A stretch of 64,000 bases of DNA from Pontederia crassipes. Taxonomy: Eukaryota; Streptophyta; Magnoliopsida; Commelinales; Pontederiaceae. Positions 12,464 to 24,365 of the stretch are shown here, one piece after another. Under the pieces are notes generated by a model that saw only the letters and a program-made list of their open reading frames with translations, was not told the DNA's origin and ran no database searches. Each line of letters starts with the position of its first letter. The stretch's first letter is position 1. The position numbers and the translations under genes are program-made. Location: assembly GCA_030549335.1 (NCBI GenBank), contig CM060188.1:11036001-11100000 (forward strand), in the 5' to 3' direction.

Positions 12464-12910
12464 TGTTAGAAAAGCTCCACAATTTTCTTCCTACAGGTAG
12501 TATAAACCATCCTTGAAATCACCAATCCGGTTATCCATTCCACTCATAGAGTCCTGCACAGACTTTGATGTAAAAACCACTTTAGTGTTCAAATCTCTAG
12601 TTAGCTGTCCTACAAAAATAATATTGAATTTGAAATTGGGAACACAAAGAACATTATGAAGTTTTAGTTTAGAGCTGATATTAAAAATTCCAGAACGTGT
12701 AGCTGTGGAGATACTTCCATCTGGCAGGGAAATCATATTTTTGGATTGTAATGGTTTCACATTTGATAACCAATCCAAACGAGCTGTCATATGACAAGAG
12801 GCACAGAGTGATCCAGTCTGCACAACGGTTAGAAGAAATTATACCTGCCATATTAATTGAATGATCTTGAGAAGATTTTCCTTGATTGTTACTGAGGAAT
12901 TGCATCAATT
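12464..12910 (-). pseudogene. Copia protease remains
   Basis: The retropepsin region is recognised by ASCHMTARLDWLSN followed by GIFNIS...LHNVLCVPNFKFNI. The expected active-site DSGAS lies across a frame break, where the codons read GSLCAS, so the catalytic aspartate is lost from this frame. Confidence 0.78.
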
Positions 12911-13039
12911 ATTTCTATTGCTCTTCTGTAAAAGGAGTTGAAGGCTTGACTTCAGAAGACACTGTTAATTTCTTCTTCCATACAGATGTTCACTTCATGA
13001 ATTTGAGCTGAATTAACTGAATTTTGTGGACAACCTTTA

Positions 13040-13878
13040 AATTTGTAATTATCAGGATAGCCAACCAATTTAAAGCATTGTGACTTCTTATGTCCTAGCT
13101 TTTTACAGTGATTGCAAATAATGTTGTAGTCTTTCCTTGTTTTAACAAAACTTGTTTGAACCTTTCTATCAGCTAGAGCAATTTGATATGAACTGATTTT
13201 CTTGAACGATGTTCCTCTTCTGCTAGGAGTGAATGAGCCTGACTTATGGAAGGCAATGAAGACATCAACAGAATCTAAGATCGTAAGTGAGAAAACTCTT
13301 CATTAACACCCATAAAAAATGATAAAGTTTTCTTTCTTCTAAATAACTTCTATAAGTGTTGTTCAGATCAACACTTCGTAACTCTGGTGTCATGAGACCC
13401 AGTTCCTCTCACAAAATTTTCAGTTTAGAAAAGTAATAAAAAATCGTAAGTCGTCCTTGTCGTAAACTACAAAGTTCATTCTCAAGAGTATACACTTGCA
13501 TAACATTATGTTGCTATAACCGTTCTTTCAATTCAGCCCAGACTTTGTGAGCTGTTTGAGCATAAGAAATTCTGCTAATTAAACCCTTGGCCGTGAAAGT
13601 TACAATCTAGGAAATCACTATAGTATTGCATATATTTTCCACTGAAAACGCAAATGTGGATCTACCTTGTCTATGGTATATGATCCATTAACAAACATAT
13701 GTTTGTTCTTTGTTAGTAATGCATTGTACATAGCATCACTCCAATCTAGATAGTTTTCTGAACCTAGCAATTGGACTAGAATCATTACAAGACCCGGTGT
13801 ATCAAATGGGCTCAAGAAAAGCGGATTTAAGACATCAATCGTAAAGGAACTAGAATCACCAGAATCAGATGAAAACAT
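13040..13878 (-). pseudogene. Copia gag remains with intact zinc knuckle
   Basis: 13878-13618 encodes the capsid N-terminus (PLFLSPFDTPGLVMILVQLL, then NYLDWSDAMYNAL), the usual start of copia gag. A CX2CX4HX4C nucleocapsid zinc knuckle (CNHCKKLGHKKSQC) is readable at 13075-13116. The middle is frameshifted. Confidence 0.85.
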
Positions 13879-14075
13879 ATCTCAGATCATGAATACGATC
13901 TCCAGAAATCAGAATAAAACAGATCTAAAAATAGATCACTCAAAAACTCAAATCTAAAGCATAGATCTGGAAGAACACAACTACTATATGATTAGAGATC
14001 AAAACGGAGGTATCACAATGACTTAGCTGAGATCTGCACGAACAAGATGAAGAAGATCTGCAGGACTTTGGTCCA

Positions 14076-14087
14076 GCTCTGACACCA
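14076..14087 (-). other. Copia primer-binding site
   Basis: Minus strand reads TGGTGTCAGAGC immediately after the LTR end TATCA. It differs by one base from the common plant TGGTATCAGAGC, complementary to the 3' end of initiator tRNA-Met. Confidence 0.85.
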
Positions 14088-14268
14088 TGATAAGAATAGG
14101 AAGATAAAAATGCAGAAACAAAGGATACTGAAGAAGCAAAACTTGGGAGCAAAGCTGTCATTCTATTATATTCGAACTCAAGCAATCAACAACTCAGCTC
14201 TTACAAGGGTTTTTTATAATGTCCAAAAATGCTACAGTACGCTGAGTGCTCTAACTTATATGATAAGA
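14088..14268 (-). repeat. Copia 5' LTR, shortened and rearranged at its outer end
   Basis: 14088-14237 matches the lower LTR. After CTACAGTA the two diverge. A short tail TAACTTATATGATAAGA could be the remnant of the outer end after an internal deletion of about 58 bp, or 14238 onward could be unrelated flank. The repeat TGAGTGCTCTAACTT occurs twice, near 14242 and 14278. Confidence 0.7.
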
Positions 14269-14273
14269 TCCTT

Positions 14274-15269
14274 CCACTATGAGTGCTCTAACTTTGGCAC
14301 CCGGGCAGAGCTTCTATCCATCACACTCCATTCCACCGTCCGGTGCCTCTCTGCGCTTGCTTTGTCGTCCACCCTAATAGCCTATCTGTCCCTGCTACGT
14401 CGCATCGCCGCATTTTCAACCTCGCCATCTCCCTTGCCTATCAATGTCGGCGCCGCCAGTGTGGACAACACCGTCAGTTGTATGTCTCGACTTGCGTCGC
14501 CGCTGCCCAGATGTCACCCCACCCTCCAACCATGCTAACACAGTCCAATCACTGGACAAATCTCGTCCATTTATGCGTACCCAGATGGATCGGACGACCC
14601 ATATGGTGTGGTTGTACAATGATACTAATTTTTGTGATGTCACGTTCATATTCTCATCTCTCATCTCTCTCTCTATATATACACACATTAACCTTAATTA
14701 TATTATAGCATTGAATTAATCTCGGACCTAAACAAACTTATTTCATACCTCAATTTTGTAGATTGTAGTATATTTTGTATAAGTTTTACAAGTTATCATT
14801 TGATTTAGTTATTTTCACTATTAAATAGTTCCATCTTTAACTTATCTTTAAAATGTTCTCAACTTTTTTTTTCACAATTTTGTATGTGTTATCCTCTCGA
14901 CTTGATAACACATTATAATTTTTTCCCAATTTAATCATCATATTTTTTTAGTTAATAACATAATATTTTAAAATAAAAACTAAAAAAGTCAAATATTGAT
15001 TGCGGAGAGTAAGAAAAGTAAAGGAAGCCTAAGATAAAACCATAGAATTCGAACTTCATGAACTTCATTTCATTTCATCTATGACGTGCATATATACAAT
15101 CAATTAACTAGGTAATATGTTTTATCATAAAGAACTGCACAAATATACAATCAATAGGCGATATGAAGAGAAAAGAACTTAATATCTTTAACAAATTAAT
15201 TGATTCATATTATTGTAATATAACATATCATATCTAATCTAAAAGATAATTAAGAGTTTAATACTCCCT
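14274..15269. other. Intergenic between copia and CACTA elements
   Basis: 14290-14620 is GC-richer than its surroundings. Open frames there overlap on both strands and match no family I recognise. 14720-15269 is plain AT-rich DNA. Confidence 0.5.
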
Positions 15270-15467
15270 CACTATAAGAAAATTACACATTTTCTACGGA
15301 CAAATATTCTTCACATTTTCTAACGACAAGCAAAATGTCTGCCGCTAGAACTTGTTGGAGTTGGTGAATACTTCAGGACTCCTTGTTTCTCACATCAGAT
15401 TCGCCCACGTGAGTTTAGGAAAATTTGAGTATTACTCAATTACCTGTACTGCTGGCATACTGACAAA

Positions 15468-15490
15468 GGGGGGGGGGGGGGGGGGGGGGG
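15468..15490 (+). repeat. Homopolymer run of 23 G
   Basis: Uninterrupted G tract followed by CGGGC and a C-rich stretch (CCGCCCCCG). It can form G-quadruplex or a hairpin and is a likely place for sequencing-length error. Confidence 0.9.
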
Positions 15491-15992
15491 CGGGCACCGC
15501 CCCCGACGGCTGTCCCGTTAGGAGAGACATATTTATTGCTCATTTTTCAGATGTAATCTGGTGTGGTTGTAACAAAAAAGATATAGTTAAACCTCTTTGC
15601 AGAATATAGCCTTAATCTCAAGGGTGAACGTGGGTAAATTTTGTGTGTCTCCTCTAATTTTTCTGTGATTTTTTTGCGATCTTTTACTCTTGTTCTCAAA
15701 TTTTTCCCATCAGAACTCACGACAAAATTCGTCGGTAATTTATAACGATTATTGCCTTTGATACAGACGGATAGTTTATCGGTAACTATATTTATAATAA
15801 AATATATAATATAATATAAACATATTATTAAAATTTTAATATTAATATTTCAAAATCCATCGATAATTTTGAAGGTTAGATTCTTTGATAATTAATATTT
15901 TAATTTTTGACGAATCTCCCATTTGAAATTATCGACGGATAAAAATATATCGATAATTTTGAACTCTAAAAAGGTGGAAAATTATATTTATA

Positions 15993-16222
15993 ATAGATAA
16001 ATTACATCGAATACCCTCCAACTTTATCAATTTTACCAACACTATCCTTCAACTTTAGTTCATCCTCAAATTATTGACTTCTTTCACGAAATGCCCTTTC
16101 AATCAGGAATACCCATTTTTCTCGTCATTCGACTGACATGACATTTAACTTTTAAATAAAAATTATATATAATATTTAAAAAATAAAAAAGAAAAAGGGG
16201 GTGCTCCCCCTTCCCTCTTCAA
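15993..16222. repeat. Arm related to the foldback element at 59860-60460
   Basis: Carries the same run of phrases as the left arm of the 59860 element: TACCCTCCAACTTTATC, CCAACACTATCCTTCAA, ATTATTGACTT, then AAAAAATAAAAAAG and a GGGGGTG/CCCCCTTCCC block. Only one arm is obvious. It lies inside the CACTA element. Confidence 0.6.
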
Positions 16223-16229
16223 TACAGAG

Positions 16230-18125
16230 CTCAAGTTTGATCGAAGCTACATGTATTAAAGAGTCAAGTTGTACAATTGACTTCCTCTAAATTCTAATAC
16301 ACCAAAGCAAATCAACGAGAGAACGATCATCATATACCCATGCCACCATCAAGATTCATATCAATGAAGAGGACATCCAAGAACAAAGACTTCAGCTAGG
16401 ACAACAACTATGTATTGGGATATCAAGGAGACGAGTGAATACATCTTCGAAGATGGACAAGTTCGAAGAAGGAGCTCGCCTTCAAAAGTCCTCACTACTC
16501 AAACTTCATCTCCACCACCAACACCGCCACCATCGATGTCAGCTGCCCAATCTTCACAAATACAAAAGTTATAAAGGAGAAAAAAGCACATCACCAACTT
16601 CAGTAAGGACATCTTAGACTACAACAAAATAGTGGCAAATCAAAGAAAAGAAGAGGCACACATCACCGACGTCGAAGACTCCAACTACATCAGTCCAATA
16701 ATGAATCAAGAATTATTCTACTATTCATAAAAATGCAATTTTCCTAGAAAGTTGTTCGAAACATGACCATGAATAGTCTATCACAGGCCATGAAATCGAC
16801 AAATTCTATGCGAATCAGACACCATAAGGACCGTGAAAAGTCTCCCATGGGCCGTGAAAATATATTTTTAATGCGATTCATACATTGTTTAGATCGTTAC
16901 ACATCTATTACCATCTGTGATAGGCTGCAGATTCGAGATTGAACGAATTTTTGGAAGAATTTTAATTACACAAGGACTCCTACTGATACTATATGATTCA
17001 AAGATGATTTGGAAACATATTATGGATCGAAATTGAGAGTTTGACAAGGCCAAAATTTCAGAATTAAATCTACTATGAATTTACTTTATTTTACATAGAA
17101 GAGATTTTTATTTCTTCTCCAATCACATGAAAATCTGAACCCCTATAAATAAAACCTTTCTACCACCTAGAGAGAGGATGCTAGGACTTGCAACCAGAGT
17201 TTTGAAGTCAAGAATGTGAGAGAATTTAGAAGGTTCACCAAGAAGATTTCTGCACGATTAACTTTGGACCGGTCAGTAGTTCATTAGTATTTCTGAGAGT
17301 ATTCTCTGTTCTATTTAATGTTAAAATAATATCATGTTTACTTAATACTTCCTACTATCTTTAGTAATTTGGATCATTTAATTTTATTTTCTATTTAAGA
17401 TAATTGTAATAGTTTTACTTGATAAAGACAAATTGTTAAACTTTATTTCATAATCGATTATAGTTCAATTTTCTTTCGAATATGCATGCTATCATTAATG
17501 TTTTTTCAGAGATTAATTACCTTATATAGTTAGTTATTATTCTTGTAAGAGTAGTTACTGTTGATTGCATGATGTTTACGAAATTAATTCTTGACTTTTA
17601 AGTCCAAGTATTGCATGTCACAAATCGTATGATCCTTGAAAGAATATTAGTTATATAGTTTATTAATTATTACCATGGTATGAGTGATAATAACTTAGAG
17701 ACCACGTTTTAATGTATTTTAATCTGAATTTTGATTAGATTATAATCCTTGATGGAGTACTTACTCTAATTTAAATTAAGATAAGTTGATTGATCATAGA
17801 CGAAAATTAGTAATTTGAGTAGACTCAAATTCATCGTTAGAAACTAACTTGTAATATTTGTTGAATTCAGTTTGTATACAATTTTGTTTATCATCGAAAG
17901 ACCTATGCATCAGTAGATTAAATTAGATTAATTTAATTTTAGTCTTTACTTTTCTGTAATTTTATTTTTTGCACATATTTTATCAAAAATCTTGTTGTCT
18001 CTTATTAGTTCTTGAAATTAGTTTAGTTAAGTTAATTCCTTGTGAATTCGACACGCTACTCATTACACTTTGAATGACTAGACTTGCTAGCATTTAATTA
18101 TTATCAATCATCACATCAATAAAAT
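16230..18125 (+). mobile_element. Possible Ty3/gypsy LTR-like segment inside the CACTA element
   Basis: A promoter-like CCCCTATAAATAAAACC stands near 17140. Near 18030-18060, TTCCTTGTGAATTCGACACG resembles the end region of Tat/Athila-type LTRs. No second LTR and no coding domains were seen, so this may be a solo or fragmentary LTR, or chance. Confidence 0.25.
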
Positions 18126-18284
18126 AAGCAGATTAATTGATAAAACCGTTAGTGTTATATTTATAATAAAAAATTAGGCCACCCGACATTCAGATCCATT
18201 AGCCACTAGTGTCACCTAGGTCGGATTGGGCCGAAGGCGGCCTAATCTTTTTTATATTTTAAAAGAACCTTTTGAGAGATAAGT

Positions 18285-18690
18285 TCATATGACAAATTTG
18301 TGACAAAATTTCATCCATCGAAAGTAGCAACGGTTGTTGCCCTTCGAAATTTTCGATGGGCTGACTTCATGTCCGTCTATCGAAAGTTTTGACGAACAAC
18401 ACCGGTCGAACTTCTGATGGGAGTTGCCTGTCGAAACTTTCGAAGAAAGTCTCTTGGAAAATTCCTGTCGGAAGTTCGGAAGGCTCCCCCCCTTCGGGAC
18501 TTTCAACGGGTGCTTCCCATCGAAATTTTCGAAGGGTGTGCTTCCGTGGAAAATTTCAAAATACTAAGGTTTTATGTGTCCATCGAAAAATTATTACCGA
18601 TGAACATTTTTATGATGATTGTCTTTCGGTTGAAAAATTTGCCACGAAATAAATCTTTCGATAAATTTGATCGTCGAAAATCATTAAAAA
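18285..18690. repeat. CACTA right subterminal repeats
   Basis: Degenerate repeats around a TCGAAA/TTTCGA core, roughly every 20-40 bp and often followed by GATGGG or AAGG. Such clusters are transposase-binding regions in CACTA elements generally. Confidence 0.7.
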
Positions 18691-19039
18691 TATTGTAGTG
18701 CCTCTGGAAGAATCGATTTATGAATGGCCGACTTGTGATGAAGCAATTGAAATGTTCTTTACCAAGAGCTTTAGTGGAAAAATATCTTCAAGTTGAGAGA
18801 TAAAAGGTAAATGTGATGACATATAAAATGACAAGTCAATTTCGAGGCTGCGCTCATGGTGGGGTAGGAAATGCAAAGTGATTGTTACAAAATAATTTCT
18901 ACATGGAGCAAGCAATGCCTTCAACCACAATAGTTCACTGGTGGAGAAGTCTAATGCATGGCACTCAACATCAGTGCTTTTTTGGCTTTCAGAAAATGAG
19001 ACTTTCGCCAAGAGAAGAGGTGGAATCGGGGGTTGTTGA

Positions 19040-19505
19040 GTTTTTTTTTTTTTTTTTGCGACGCTTTGCTTTTTTAAATCCATTTTCTTTTATTCTTTTT
19101 CTTTTCTCTCACACCATATTTTTTTATAAAATAAATAATTTGATAAATATAAAATAATTTTAATAAGGATTTACTATAATATTATTTATTACTTATTATT
19201 TTATTAAAAATTTAATATTTCATTAAATATAATTAATTTAAAAATAAATTTTTATATTTCAATAATATATTTTTAACAAAAGTTTTCCCATAAAAATTTA
19301 TTTTAATTAATAATAAAATTATACTTTATAATTGTAATAATAATTTTTTATTCAGAATTCATAAAAAATTCATCCATCACATCTACTTTTTTCTATAACA
19401 TCAACTATCTTATTTCTCATCATCAAATTTTACTCTAATCAAATACAATCCGAACTAATCTGTAAATTCAATTATGTACTGGAAAAACGGTTCCTTTTTC
19501 AAACT
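19040..19505. repeat. Dispersed AT-rich repeat, copy B
   Basis: Homologous to 6800-7262 in the same orientation, beginning after a poly-T tract at 19039-19056 and ending at TTTTTCAAACTAGCCC. Indels are common between the copies. Confidence 0.7.
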
Positions 19506-21490
19506 AGCCCTCAAGGAAAACTAAAAGTTCACATGTAAAGCAACATATTGGATTAGTGATGATACCACAACTTTACCCATTGGGCTCCATATTTATTGGA
19601 CCCAAGTAATTATTCTTATTGAGAATGATACATATATTTTTTATTTCCTTTTTTATCCATCCATTCTTAATATCCAAAACTATTAGCGTGAAAAGGTAAA
19701 ATAGTATTCTTCAAACATAACCTGCTATTCCTTATTTCTTTTGTTAAGTAATTTTCACAGCATCATAGATTTGATTTTTTTAAACATTTTAAGCTACTAT
19801 TCTTTTGATAAATTAAATCTTCAAGTCAGTTCACTAATAAAATATCCAGAACATCACTATCATGGCAAAAGATGATGTAGCAAGAAACACTGTTTTGCAT
19901 TCAACGTAATATAAAAAAAGTAAAACAATTTTTTAGCAATTTAGTGAGGACCAATTAATAGATGAATAACATGGGGCTTCTTTCATAAAAAAAGAAACAT
20001 GGAAAATAAGATTCATGACTCATGCGAGATTGACTCTTTTATTTTTGCTAATTTGTTTGGGATCCCATATGCTATCCATCATTTCATTTTCAGAGTTATT
20101 GAATTGTTGTTTTAGTTGACTTACCTTTCTTCGTCAAGAAGTTTACTTTGAATAATGCAGGTATACTCATCCACGCGTCCACTGTTGGAAAAGATAAATT
20201 TCCTTTTTAATATCTATTTATTTATATATTCTGGTGTTAATTTAAATACAAAACCTTGGTGGTAAAACCACTGAATTTTTTTATGGATTTCTTTTTTTCT
20301 TACTTTTTGATGGATTAGAATTTTTTTCCAAGGACCACAAATATCCGTTGCTAAGAGAACTAACCACTCATTTGAGATAGAAACAAAGCTAAGAACAAAC
20401 TCTTGTTCTAATATTTTATACCGGGCATTTTCTTTTTAACTTATTAAAACTATCAAAATATGAGAACATATGTATTTATAAGGGGCTTAAGAACTTTTTT
20501 TCTTATTGAATTCTTCACCTTAAAGCCCCTAGAGCCAAACACCCACTAAGAGTACATTTATAGATTCATTTATTTTCATGAAAAGAAACTTTTTAGTAAA
20601 GTGAATTCTATAAAATTGGTTCATTTCAATGTGGTTGACAGATGATTTAAAATGGAGAGAAAAGTGTATTAAGGATGCACTTCATTTTTCTTTCAAGTCC
20701 TAATCTATTTTAATGACCAGGGTTTTATTTTCTTGTTGATTCATCTTTTTCCTTATTATCAAGACGTAAAATACTATGAATTCATTTTATGGAAAAAAAA
20801 TCACTTTCATAATATAGCCCATGTACCTTTCAACAGCCTAAAAAAGTAGTCGAAGTTGAGCTTTATCTTGCTCAAGAAAACCTAATGATGATATAATCCT
20901 ACAATCCATTTACTTTTTAAGAAAATTGGCTACTCATGCATTTCCAATTAATTCAAATAATGCCAATTTTTTTAATCTAACATGATCACAATATAATTAA
21001 ATGAGATTAATGAGTATGTAGAGCATCATGCTTTTGATGTAAAACGCTTATTTTTCATTATTTAAATAATTTTATGATTATAATTTATGATTAGATTAAT
21101 TATATACTTCTTAAATGAAGTAATATATATTTATTGAGATAATTTAATAATAAAAATGATCATTTAAGACTAAATAGATTACAATAATTGAATTAATCAT
21201 ATTTATTAAATAAGTTGATCATGATCCTTGAATGATTCGATAATCTTAATTTTAATTATATTTACGATTTAATATATACTTTAAATTAATATATATTTAT
21301 TTTATTAATATAATAAGTAAAATGAGTACGCTGCATTCGTTCTAAGTATACATTTTCCTCTAATTAAATTTGTCTAAATATTACGCCTCAAAATGTCCAA
21401 TCCAATACAACTTAATCTTTGGCGCATAAAAGTAGTCCGTTCTTACAAGTTACAACAAACAAATGGACCAACTCAACATCTGTACAAGTG
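19506..21490. other. AT-rich intergenic, no gene recognised
   Basis: No open frame of note and no family match. Contains AT-rich, TE-like sequence of unknown type. Confidence 0.5.
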
Positions 21491-21728
21491 GATATAAAAT
21501 AATATTGACCAGTTGACTACAATGCTTATCCTAATCTGCGGAGATTAATTATCCACCGTACATGTGCTCTAAGAACAAAATATTAACGCTCGATGAGTTG
21601 TTAGAAACAAGAAGACATAATTTTTCTATACGGAAGAGTGGGATGTGCGAAGAACTAAATAGAATGGACGTGTAAGTGCATAACAGAAGTCCTCGTCTCT
21701 TCCACCTCGGTGGTCTGCGAATCCATCA

Positions 21729-24365
21729 ATGGCGAGGTACTCCGGAGCTCAGGCGATAGGTGTTGACCTCGGCACCACCTACTCCTGTGCAGCAGTTTGG
21801 CAGTACGACCATGTCGAGATCATCCTCAACGACCAAGGTAACCGTACCACGCCCTCCTACGTCGCCTTCTCGGCCACCGAGCGCCTCATCGGCGACGCCG
21901 CCAGCAACCAAGTCGCCATGAATCCCACGAACACTGTCTTCGGTACGCTCGACTCGTCTGTTAGTTTCTTCGTGACGATTGAATCACTTTATCTGTTTAA
22001 GGATTTGTGGTTGATTGTTCTATGATGATGATCGATTGCTCCTTTTCGTTTGACCAACTGTTTTGGATTAATTATTGAAGGCGATTCTGTGCTTGGATTG
22101 TGACAATCAAGAGTTCGAGTGGAAAAACATGAAAACTTTGGATTTTAAGAAAGTCAACCCCTTTGGAGTAGTTTTTTCTGTGTTTTCGCGTTTGGAACTT
22201 GTTCTCTGCTTTGCCTCATGAGCGAGTCAATAAGTACTTGGACTTTGTTAGAACAATACAAGGATTCTGGATCTGTTCCTTTTTTGGATTTTACGAGGTC
22301 CATCATGCAAAATTCCAGTTCTTATTGGACAAAAAATAGTTGAAGCTTGATCTGTCATCGTTGCTTTCTTTGATGCTGCTGCTCTGTGATGATTGCAGAT
22401 CAGGTCTTTCTTGTTCTATCTTATTCCGATAGAACGAGCCCAATTATATGTATAATTGTCTGTTTGGGTTGAAAAATAACGCAAGCTGGAACTGTTATAT
22501 CATGGTTGTAACACTGGAAAATCCAAGCTCTGTCGTGATCGCAAAGCAGGCCTTCTAAACAATCTAAAGTTGCTTTTTTTCAATTATTTTCGACCTTTTT
22601 TTGGGTAATTCTTATGAATTTGTTCGATATTGCAGACGCCAAGCGATTGATTGGTAGGCGGTTCAGCGATCCTGCCGTCCAGAGCGACATGAAGATGTGG
22701 CCTTTCAAGGTCGTAGAGAGTTCCGGCGGCAAGCCCGCCATTGTTGTGAAGTACAAAGGCGAACAGAGGGAGTTCGCTCCAGAGGAGATATCCTCCATGA
22801 TCCTTGCAAAGATGAAAGAGATCGCCGAAGCCTACTTGGGAACCAATGTGGAGAACGCCGTGATCACCGTGCCCGCCCATTTCAACGACTCCCAGCGTCA
22901 GGCCACCAAGGACGCCGGGATCATCGCAGGACTAAACGTCATGAGAATAGTGAACGAGCCCACGGCCGCCGCCATCGCCTACGGTATCGACAGGAAGTCC
23001 GACGACCGTATGGGGAAGTTCGTGCTCATTTTCGACCTCGGCGGCGGAACCTTCGACGTGTCCCTTGTTAGCATCAAAGAAGGCATCTTCGAAGTGGTCG
23101 CCGTGGGGGGTGACACCCACCTCGGCGGCGAGGACTTCGACAACAGAATGGTGGAGCACTTCGTCCAGGAGTTCAGGAGGAAGTACAGGATGGACATCAG
23201 CAACGACCCGAGAGCAATCCGGCGGCTGAGGACGGCGTGCGAGAAGGCGAAGAGGATCCTGTCCTCCGCTTTCGAGACCACCATCGAAGTGGAGTGCCTC
23301 CACGCGGGCATCGACTTCTACACCACCATCACCCGCGCCAAATTCGAGGAGCTGAACAAGGATTTGTTCATGAAGTGCATGGAGACCTTGGCGAAGTGCC
23401 TGCAGGACGCGGTCATGATCAAGAGCATCGTCGACGACGTCGTGCTCGTCGGAGGCTCGACCAGAATCCCTAAGGTGCAGCAGCTGTTGCGGGAGTTCTT
23501 CAACGGGAAGAAGCTCTGCAAAAATATCAACCCGGACGAGGCCATCGCGTACGGCGCCGCCATCCTCGCCGCCAAGATCAGCAACGAAGAGGACAGCAAG
23601 GTTCGGGGTCTGCGGCTCTTGGACGTCACCCCTCTGTCGCTGGGAATCGCCACCATGGGTGGCGTGATGGAGGTCTTGATTCCGAGGAATACTACGGTCC
23701 CGACGAAGAGGGAGAAGGTTTTCACGACCTATTACGACAACCAGAGCACCATTATCATCGAGGTTTACGAGGGTGAGAGGAGCATGATCAGGGACAACAA
23801 CTTCCTGGGGAAGTTTGAGCTCAACAACATCCCTCCGGCCCCGAGGAAAGTGCCAGTGATCCACATCAGTTTCGAAATAGACGTCAACGGCATACTGAAC
23901 GTGACAGCAGAGGACAAGGCCACGGGGAACAAGACAGACATCACCATCACCAACGATCACAGCAGACTGAACGAGGTGGAGATCGAGAGGATGGTCGAGG
24001 ATGCGCAGAGGTACAAGGCGGAGGACGAGAAGCAGAAAAGAAAGGCCAAGGCCAAGAACGCGCTGGAGAGTTACACCTACAACATCAGGAGCACCATCCA
24101 GAACACAAACATTAGATCGAAGGTGGCCAGAGGAAAGATGGCGAGGATCGAGGAGGCGATCCAGCAGACGGTCCAGCTGATCGAGGACTTCCACCTTGCT
24201 GACGTCGAGGACATCGAGCACCAGAAGAAGGAGCTCGAGCGTCTCTGGAACCCCACCATCGCCGGTATGTACGTCGGCAGCTCGGACGGCCGGCGCAGGC
24301 ACGAAGATCGTCCGGCAAGCGACGCCGGTGACGAATGGCCTGAGCTTAATACTGTTAATTTCTGA
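21729..24365 (+). CDS. HSP70 chaperone, cytosolic type but lacking the EEVD tail
   Basis: ATP-dependent Hsp70 chaperone. Exon 1 is 21729-21942 and exon 2 is 22636-24365, joined across a 693-nt GT-AG intron in phase 1 (VF|DAKR); 647 codons before the stop. ATPase signatures are intact: [11 protein letters not shown] near residue 10, [12 protein letters not shown] near 205, and [16 protein letters not shown] near 340. The linker/substrate domain shows [11 protein letters not shown] and [11 protein letters not shown]. Unlike cytosolic family members it ends SDGRR...ELNTVNF, with no GGM/GP-rich lid end and no EEVD, the signal bound by TPR co-chaperones such as HOP and CHIP. Several usually constant substrate-domain positions also differ ([10 protein letters not shown] for [10 protein letters not shown] in the neighbour). 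The frame is fully open, so it looks functional but divergent. It lies in tandem with the typical HSP70 896 bp downstream; no clear heat-shock element was seen upstream. Confidence 0.95.

Larger units (their letters stand above)
9400..14268 (-). mobile_element. Degenerate Ty1/copia LTR retrotransposon
   Basis: Two related terminal repeats flank copia-type coding remains on the minus strand in the order gag, protease, integrase, reverse transcriptase, RNase H. A primer-binding site next to the upper LTR and a polypurine tract next to the lower LTR fix the orientation. Stops and frameshifts break every coding domain, so the copy is dead as a protein producer. TCCTT occurs just outside both proposed ends (9395-9399 and 14269-14273), consistent with a 5-bp target duplication, though the upper outer end is rearranged. 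Confidence 0.9.
15270..18700. mobile_element. Non-autonomous CACTA (En/Spm-type) DNA transposon, 3.4 kb
   Basis: The left end starts CACTATAAGAAAA at 15270 and the right end finishes TTGTAGTG at 18700 (reverse complement CACTACAA), fitting the CACTA terminal motif. The 3-bp sequence CCT flanks both ends (15267-15269 and 18701-18703), the duplication length expected for this superfamily. The last ~400 bp contain many short TCGAAA/TTTCGA-type subterminal repeats; the left ~100 bp contain TTTCTACGGACAA and TTTCTAACGACAA. I see no transposase. The interior includes a 23-G run and a possible LTR-like segment. Confidence 0.82.

Noticed and set aside
14110..14719. Frames of 90-142 codons beyond the copia LTR
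   Set aside because: Overlapping in several frames, no motif, and partly within the LTR.
18389..18698. Frames of 87-93 codons at the CACTA right end
   Set aside because: They translate the subterminal repeats; chance openness caused by repeated TCGAAA units.
22932..24302. 456-codon antisense frame across HSP70 exon 2 (and 366 codons at 25550-26650)
   Set aside because: Antisense frames are a well-known side effect of codon bias in HSP70 genes. The sense frames carry all family motifs.
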